Assembly: GCF_013114625.1 (NCBI RefSeq)
Contig: NZ_VTXD01000030.1
Coordinates: forward strand, 1 to 63,866
Direction of reading: 5' to 3'
Length of the DNA: 63,866 nt
Source of the DNA: Vibrio sp. 99-70-13A1
GTDB taxonomy: Bacteria; Pseudomonadota; Gammaproteobacteria; Enterobacterales; Vibrionaceae
Notes under the pieces: generated by a model
The model's input: only the letters and a program-made list of their open reading frames with translations
Databases searched by the model: none
Told to the model about the DNA's origin: nothing
Shown here: positions 60,131 through 63,866 of the stretch, in pieces
Layout of the letters: every line of letters starts with the position of its first letter
How positions within the stretch are numbered: the first letter of the stretch is position 1
Made by a program: the position numbers and the translations under genes

Positions 60131-60880
60131 TCAATCGATTTTATCGCCTTTCTCATCTACCATCGAAACATCCCAGCCAAACTTCTCAAACAAACTTAAC
60201 CAAGTGTCGTCCAGCCCAGCTCTCATGATCACCTCTTTTTGTGTAAAAGGGTGGATAAAACGTAATTCCGATGCATGTAATAGTAAACGGTGTGAATCCA
60301 AATCATCTCTAAATAACCGATTATGCTTGCCGTCACCATGGGATGTATCACCTACAATTGGGTGTCTTAAATGCGCCATATGACGTCTAAGTTGATGCTT
60401 CCTGCCCGTTTTTGGCATCATCTCAACCAAGCAATAGCGGCTGGTTGGAAATCGCCCGGTAGAGTAAGGCACTTCAACTTTAGCTAACGGTTCATAAACA
60501 GTGACCGCTTCTTGAGGCTCTTTATCCTCTTTAGCAAACTTATCTGCGATTTTATCCAGTTCGACTTTTAAAGCGTAATCAAGAGTATCCCCTTCCTCTA
60601 TCCAGCCTCGTACAATGGCATGATAGGTCTTTTGCATCTCATGGTTCGCAAACATTGGCATTACTTCAGAAGCAACTTCGCTAGAAAGAGCAAAAACCAG
60701 CACGCCAGATGTAGGTCTGTCTAATCGATGAAGTGGGAATACATGCTGACCAATTTGGTCTCGCAATGTTTGCATAACAAATTGTGTTTCGTGCTTATCT
60801 AGCCAAGAGCGGTGAACCAACATTCCTGCAGGCTTGTTCACCGCGACAAAATACTCATCTTGATAAATAATCTCTAACAT
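60131..60880 (-). CDS. truC: tRNA pseudouridine(65) synthase
   Basis: TruC makes pseudouridine 65 in tRNA. The ATG at 60880 gives 249 residues (E. coli 260). The RluA-family signature HRLDRPTSG at 51-59 has catalytic Asp54; MPKTGRKHQLRRHMAHLRHPIVGD (given in part) is the second conserved block. Its start codon overlaps the yqcC stop as TAATG, so translation is coupled. A TTG three codons upstream is rejected. The yqcC-truC pair is the same as in E. coli. Confidence 0.95.
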   Translation of the reverse strand: MLEIIYQDEYFVAVNKPAGMLVHRSWLDKHETQFVMQTLRDQIGQHVFPLHRLDRPTSGVLVFALSSEVASEVMPMFANHEMQKTYHAIVRGWIEEGDTLDYALKVELDKIADKFAKEDKEPQEAVTVYEPLAKVEVPYSTGRFPTSRYCLVEMMPKTGRKHQLRRHMAHLRHPIVGDTSHGDGKHNRLFRDDLDSHRLLLHASELRFIHPFTQKEVIMRAGLDDTWLSLFEKFGWDVSMVDEKGDKID

Positions 60881-61194
60881 TACGCACAAGCCTCATCGAT
60901 TTTACCTAAGGTAATCAGTATCTCACCCTTTTCAGAATCCAATTTCCACACCTCACTATAATATGGAGAAATTGAAAAGCCTTTAGGCAACAACTGATTC
61001 AATTTTATCATCATATTCATTTTTTGAATAAACACCCATTGTAGCCATTGTTCAGGTTGCAAGGTGTCGATTGCGAATGGTTCAGCACTTGCTAATGCTT
61101 GATCTGATGGTGGGCTCACTTCCCATAGCTTCGCTTCGTGCATTTGTTGCTCAAGTAAAGCAAGCAAGGGAGATAACTTTGCGGCAGCTGTCAT
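60880..61194 (-). CDS. yqcC: YqcC family protein (DUF446)
   Basis: This 104-residue protein starts MTAAAKLSPLLALLEQQMHEAKLWE. The conserved PFAIDTLQPEQWLQWVFIQKMN (given in part) is the core of the all-helical DUF446/YqcC family. It is coupled to truC by a TAATG overlap. Function unknown, though the steady link with truC suggests RNA-related work. In E. coli the sRNA csrB lies next to yqcC; here the sRNA follows three genes further right. Confidence 0.9.
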   Translation of the reverse strand: MTAAAKLSPLLALLEQQMHEAKLWEVSPPSDQALASAEPFAIDTLQPEQWLQWVFIQKMNMMIKLNQLLPKGFSISPYYSEVWKLDSEKGEILITLGKIDEACA

Positions 61195-61281
61195 TTTTCA
61201 CCAAGTAATTTGTCTTCTGACCTTGAAATTGGGCCATAGAGTACCATCTATTTAGTAAAGAAAGTTAGGACCTTATTACTC

Positions 61282-62319
61282 ATGGAAACAATTCATACTC
61301 TTACCCAGTTACTGAAGAATAGTGGCAGCCAATATAATATTTATGATTTAGGCCGACGCATTCAAAAAGTCGATAACAGCCTATTTGCGGATGTTGAACA
61401 GGGTAAGCAGCCCTACCCGTTTCCACTTCAAAAACACGCTCATCTTGCGATTGCCTATTGGAACTCAGAGAAACAACCGTGGATATGGTTCTTAAAGTTT
61501 AAATTGGATGAACGTGGTTTATTAAGCCAAGGGGATGTTGGTAACTTCTTAAAGTTTGTTATTGAAGCCATGGGCACTCGCCTAAGTGGCGAAATGAGTG
61601 AAGAGCAGCAACAGAAGCTATCTAACAACCCATACACGTTCAAACCATCTGAAGACAAGATGGCAGTATTTCACAGCCAAGTAAGAGCTGAGCTAGACTT
61701 ACCAACAAGCCAATACTATGAACATGCCCAACATTATTTCACAGGTGATCTTGGTTGGGAAAACTGGCAAACAGTAGGGTTACAAGGAATTACCGACATT
61801 TGCGCTCGACTGGGCAGCCAGCAAAATGGGGTTGCAGTACGTAAGGCATTAACAAAACTGCCTAGTGAACCATTATATGCAGCACTAGGTGCTTTAGAGC
61901 ACACAAAGATTTCCGACAAACTGGCGGAACGTATTCAAGAATTAGCAGAAAATCAAATCAATAGCCAAGACCCAGATCTATTTTTACTATCAGCACTTGT
62001 ACGTGCATTATCCGGTGCTAAAGATACAATCAGCCGCGAGGTTATCTCTCAAATCTTATCAAGCCCTAGACTGAGCCACCAAGAGGTACTTATTGGGTTA
62101 GCGGGTCGCAGTTGGCAAACCCTACAAGACTCGAGCACTGCCGAGCAATTTCTGCTTCGCTTAGCTCAAACGGGCAACCAAACACTGTTTAATCAACTTT
62201 TTGCCGATCTCGTTATGATCCCTGCATTAAGAATGGTTTTTTTACCGCTATTGAATTCAAGCCCATCTCCAGAGTTAACCAATGCTTTGCTCAAACTTCA
62301 ACAAGCAGCAAAAGCATAA
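61282..62319 (+). CDS. DUF3549 family protein
   Basis: This 345-residue soluble protein is mostly helical. It starts METIHTLTQLLKNSGSQYNIYDLGRRIQKV and contains WNSEKQPWIWFLKFKLDERG (about 58-77). The second half looks like repeated helical pairs (ARLGSQQNGVAVRKAL, LLSALVRALSGAKDT, LIGLAGRSWQTLQDS), reminiscent of HEAT-like repeats. It fits DUF3549, an uncharacterised Vibrio/Shewanella family. It is divergent from yqcC and followed by the DUF3301 gene after a degenerate heptamer tract. Confidence 0.82.
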   Translation: METIHTLTQLLKNSGSQYNIYDLGRRIQKVDNSLFADVEQGKQPYPFPLQKHAHLAIAYWNSEKQPWIWFLKFKLDERGLLSQGDVGNFLKFVIEAMGTRLSGEMSEEQQQKLSNNPYTFKPSEDKMAVFHSQVRAELDLPTSQYYEHAQHYFTGDLGWENWQTVGLQGITDICARLGSQQNGVAVRKALTKLPSEPLYAALGALEHTKISDKLAERIQELAENQINSQDPDLFLLSALVRALSGAKDTISREVISQILSSPRLSHQEVLIGLAGRSWQTLQDSSTAEQFLLRLAQTGNQTLFNQLFADLVMIPALRMVFLPLLNSSPSPELTNALLKLQQAAKA

Positions 62320-62334
62320 ATCTTGATATTTGGT

Positions 62335-62390
62335 GCTAGGTATTTGAAATTAGATACTAGGTTTTAGGTATTAGATATTAGGTACTGAAT
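62335..62390. repeat. degenerate heptamer tract, about 8 units
   Basis: Reading in sevens from 62335: GCTAGGT, ATTTGAA, ATTAGAT, ACTAGGT, TTTAGGT, ATTAGAT, ATTAGGT, ACTGAAT. The consensus is ATTAGRT. It begins 15 nt after the DUF3549 stop and gives TAG or TGA in most units. Confidence 0.6.
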
Positions 62391-62428
62391 AAGAAAGCTT
62401 CAGATTACATGAAAGGAACACATCAGGA

Positions 62429-62743
62429 ATGATAGATAATCTACTGGCGATTTTACTGCTTTGCTTCTTCTGCTTCTTTTTTTGGCAGCAGCGTAGGCAG
62501 TCAGAATTAGCAAAATCAGCCATAGCGAAAAAATGTAAGCAACTGGATTTGCAACTGTTAAGTGTCGCTTTCAATGGTCATAAATTGAAAATGCCTGATG
62601 AGCTCGCAGTGAAAGTAAAATGGCGCTGGCACACTGTTTACCAATTTGAGTTTTCATCTTTAGGCGACGATTGTTACCACGGTAAGTTAGTCATGATCGG
62701 CTTTCGACCTATGCACTTTGAGCTACAGCCCCATAAGATGTAG
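62429..62743 (+). CDS. DUF3301 small membrane-anchored protein
   Basis: This 104-residue protein has one N-terminal membrane helix (about 3-21, LLAILLLCFFCFFFW). A basic cytoplasmic part follows: QQRRQSELAKSAIAKKCKQLDLQLL and WRWHTVYQFEFSSLGDDCYHG, both conserved in DUF3301. An AAAGGA element precedes the ATG. It is downstream of the DUF3549 gene; the two families recur together in Vibrio. Its last 35 bp overlap the end of the convergent GNAT gene. Function unknown. Confidence 0.83.
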   Translation: MIDNLLAILLLCFFCFFFWQQRRQSELAKSAIAKKCKQLDLQLLSVAFNGHKLKMPDELAVKVKWRWHTVYQFEFSSLGDDCYHGKLVMIGFRPMHFELQPHKM

Positions 62744-63233
62744 TCGCTTTACTTCCATACGCTGAATATTGATATAAATAATAAGGGCCAAACTGATCTT
62801 GTTTGGCTTCTTGTTGCACAAAACCTAACTTTTCTAGCAACTTGATCGATGGCACATGGTCAATATTCACTGTCGCAAAAACCTCGGACAGCTCTAATTC
62901 GAAGCAAGCCAAAGTGAAAAACGGTCGTAGAATTTCCGTCGCTAGCCCCTCATTCCAATACTCTTTATTAATGATGTAGCCTAATTCATGCTTGCCTTCA
63001 CTTTGTGTCACAAATAAATGCCCTATGTATTCACGAGTTTGGTTGTCAATAACAGCTCGTGTAAAGCTTTGATTATCTGTAATTAAATTTTCAAAGACAC
63101 GCTTAGCTGAAGCGAGTGAGTGAGGGCCATTCATTTCTAATCGATTGATTGGACAACAATTTAATAGAATAAAATCGTGCTCTAAATGTTCAGTATACGG
63201 TACGAGCAGAGCTCTTGAAGTTGCAATCGTCAT
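62709..63233 (-). CDS. GNAT-family N-acetyltransferase (RimJ/RimL-like)
   Basis: The ATG at 63233 gives 174 residues, with AAGGA about eight bases upstream; an in-frame GTG at 63239 is less well placed. The acetyl-CoA fold is visible: YIGHLFVTQSEGKHELGYIINKEYWNEGLATEIL (given in part, about 88-121) and VNIDHVPSIKLLEKLGFVQQE (about 141-161). The NxxSxxLxExLGF pattern is typical of RimJ/RimL-type transferases. The substrate is unknown. Its 3' end overlaps the DUF3301 gene. csrB lies upstream in the same direction behind a terminator. Confidence 0.9.
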   Translation of the reverse strand: MTIATSRALLVPYTEHLEHDFILLNCCPINRLEMNGPHSLASAKRVFENLITDNQSFTRAVIDNQTREYIGHLFVTQSEGKHELGYIINKEYWNEGLATEILRPFFTLACFELELSEVFATVNIDHVPSIKLLEKLGFVQQEAKQDQFGPYYLYQYSAYGSKATTSYGAVAQSA

Positions 63234-63342
63234 TCCCACATTCCTTGTGTTGACTGTTTTTCGAGTGATAAGTAGTGTATCTAAAGTGATAACTTAAACT
63301 TTATAAAAAAGCGTGATTTGATATTAAAAAGTAGCAAATAAA

Positions 63343-63372
63343 GAAAAGCCCCGACACCGAAGTGTCAGGGCT
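63343..63372 (-). terminator. terminator of the CsrB-type RNA
   Basis: Minus strand: a stem of about 11 bp (one mismatch) capped by a TTCG tetraloop, from AGCCC to GGGGCT, followed by TTTTC. This is the typical CsrB 3' end. Confidence 0.9.
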
Positions 63373-63746
63373 ATAGTCTTACTCGCAGCAGTCCGGCTAC
63401 TTATTAATGCTCCATGCATCATCCATAATAGTGGCTGTAATCCTTCAGCTCTTTCCTTTACTTCGCCGTCCTAGCGGTGTCCAATCATCCTGAAAGCTAA
63501 CAATCCTAGTTAGCGCACATCACTTGTTCCGTGAGCGGTGTCCTTACATCATCCTGATGTTGTTCCAAAACCTTCATCCAAAAGGTGTCCATTGTCATTC
63601 CGTTGCAGCTAACATCCTATTAACTGTTGTTTCCGTACAATGTCCTTTACTCCATGCTTGATTACTAATCCTAAGTAACCAAATCTTCATCCTGAAGATG
63701 ACCAAATCCGTGGTGCTTTCCTGTTCCGTGTCAGTATCCTTCCGAC
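63343..63746 (-). ncRNA. csrB: CsrB-type small RNA (CsrA-sequestering)
   Basis: On the minus strand from about 63746 to 63343 there is no ORF, but about 27 GGA triplets occur in ~400 nt. Many are in AGGA or CAGGATGA hairpin loops, for example TTCAGGATGAA with flanking complementary bases near 63690, and ATCAGGATGAT near 63555. This is the layout of CsrB/CsrC RNAs, which bind many CsrA dimers and relieve its repression of target mRNAs. The RNA starts near GTCGGAAGGATACTG and ends in a UUCG-loop terminator. In E. coli csrB also lies beside yqcC-truC. Vibrio strains often have two or three csrB-like copies; which one this is cannot be told. The 5' end is approximate. Confidence 0.9.
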
Positions 63747-63748
63747 AA

Positions 63749-63755
63749 GATATAA
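63749..63755 (-). promoter_or_regulatory. -10 element of csrB
   Basis: The minus strand reads AATTATATCTTGTCGG; TATATC or TTATAT is a fair -10 a few bases before the likely 5' end. I see no good -35, which fits an activator-dependent promoter (VarA/UvrY in relatives), but I could not pick out an activator box in the remaining ~110 bp. Confidence 0.45.
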
Positions 63756-63866
63756 TTTACGCGATTTACTTTTTTGAACAATAGATTCAGGTCACATTTC
63801 CGAACACACAATAGTTGTTAAATATATATTACAGTTAAAAATCAACAACTTGATAATTTACAGTAT

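Overview
This window is a stretch of core chromosome from a gamma-proteobacterium, almost certainly a Vibrio or close relative. The signs are tandem polar-flagellin genes beside a DyP peroxidase, several small Vibrionaceae families (DUF2956, DUF3301, DUF3549, DUF2066, TIGR03503-like) and a gene order that matches enteric and Vibrio chromosomes block by block. Base composition and codon use look uniform. I see no integrase, transposase, phage gene, CRISPR array, tRNA or rRNA. The species call is inference; the gene families are read from the sequence.

Layout. 1-2.1 kb: two flagellin genes on the minus strand, the left one cut by the window edge. 2.1-4.9 kb: DyP peroxidase, a YfeZ-like membrane protein and small proteins. 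5-11 kb: yffB-like, dapE, an M15 peptidase, a DUF2897 protein, then bamC-dapA on the minus strand, gcvR and bcp; this joins lysine/peptidoglycan precursor supply, outer-membrane assembly and glycine-cleavage control. 11-21.3 kb: perM-like transporter and TusA-like protein, bepA, arsC-like (yfgD), wrbA, DUF2069, DUF2066, then uracil/purine salvage and synthesis (uraA, upp, purM, purN) with PurR-type operators. 21.4-34.3 kb: yafJ-like amidotransferase, gmhA, fadE with a FadR site, a TIGR03503-like membrane protein, dnaQ/rnhA, yafS-like, gloB, mltD, YIP1, YafD-like, glnB (PII) and a small cytochrome c. 34.3-55.3 kb: a long minus-strand macro-cluster, in transcription order rpsB-tsf-pyrH-frr-uppS-cdsA-dxr-rseP-bamA-skp-lpxD-fabZ-lpxA-lpxB-rnhB-dnaE-accA-tilS. 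It couples translation, UMP and isoprenoid/phospholipid synthesis, outer-membrane biogenesis and DNA replication. 55.7-63.9 kb: map, glnD, yaeH-like, truC-yqcC, DUF3549, DUF3301, a GNAT acetyltransferase and, at the right edge, a CsrB-type small RNA.

Links between genes. GlnD (uridylyltransferase) and its substrate PII (GlnB) are both here. BamA, BamC, Skp, BepA and RseP all serve outer-membrane protein assembly or its stress response. LpxA/D/B and FabZ share the acyl-ACP pool that AccA feeds. GmhA supplies LPS heptose.

I found no convincing new multi-gene system. The observations most worth a second look are the CsrB-type RNA at its enteric position beside yqcC-truC; a set of short tandem repeats (period 7 or 14 nt at four loci, 16 and 18 nt at two others) placed directly after stop codons and carrying stop triplets; a strong sigma-28 promoter match that points antisense into the end of a flagellin gene; and a Bcp peroxiredoxin lacking its usual resolving cysteine.
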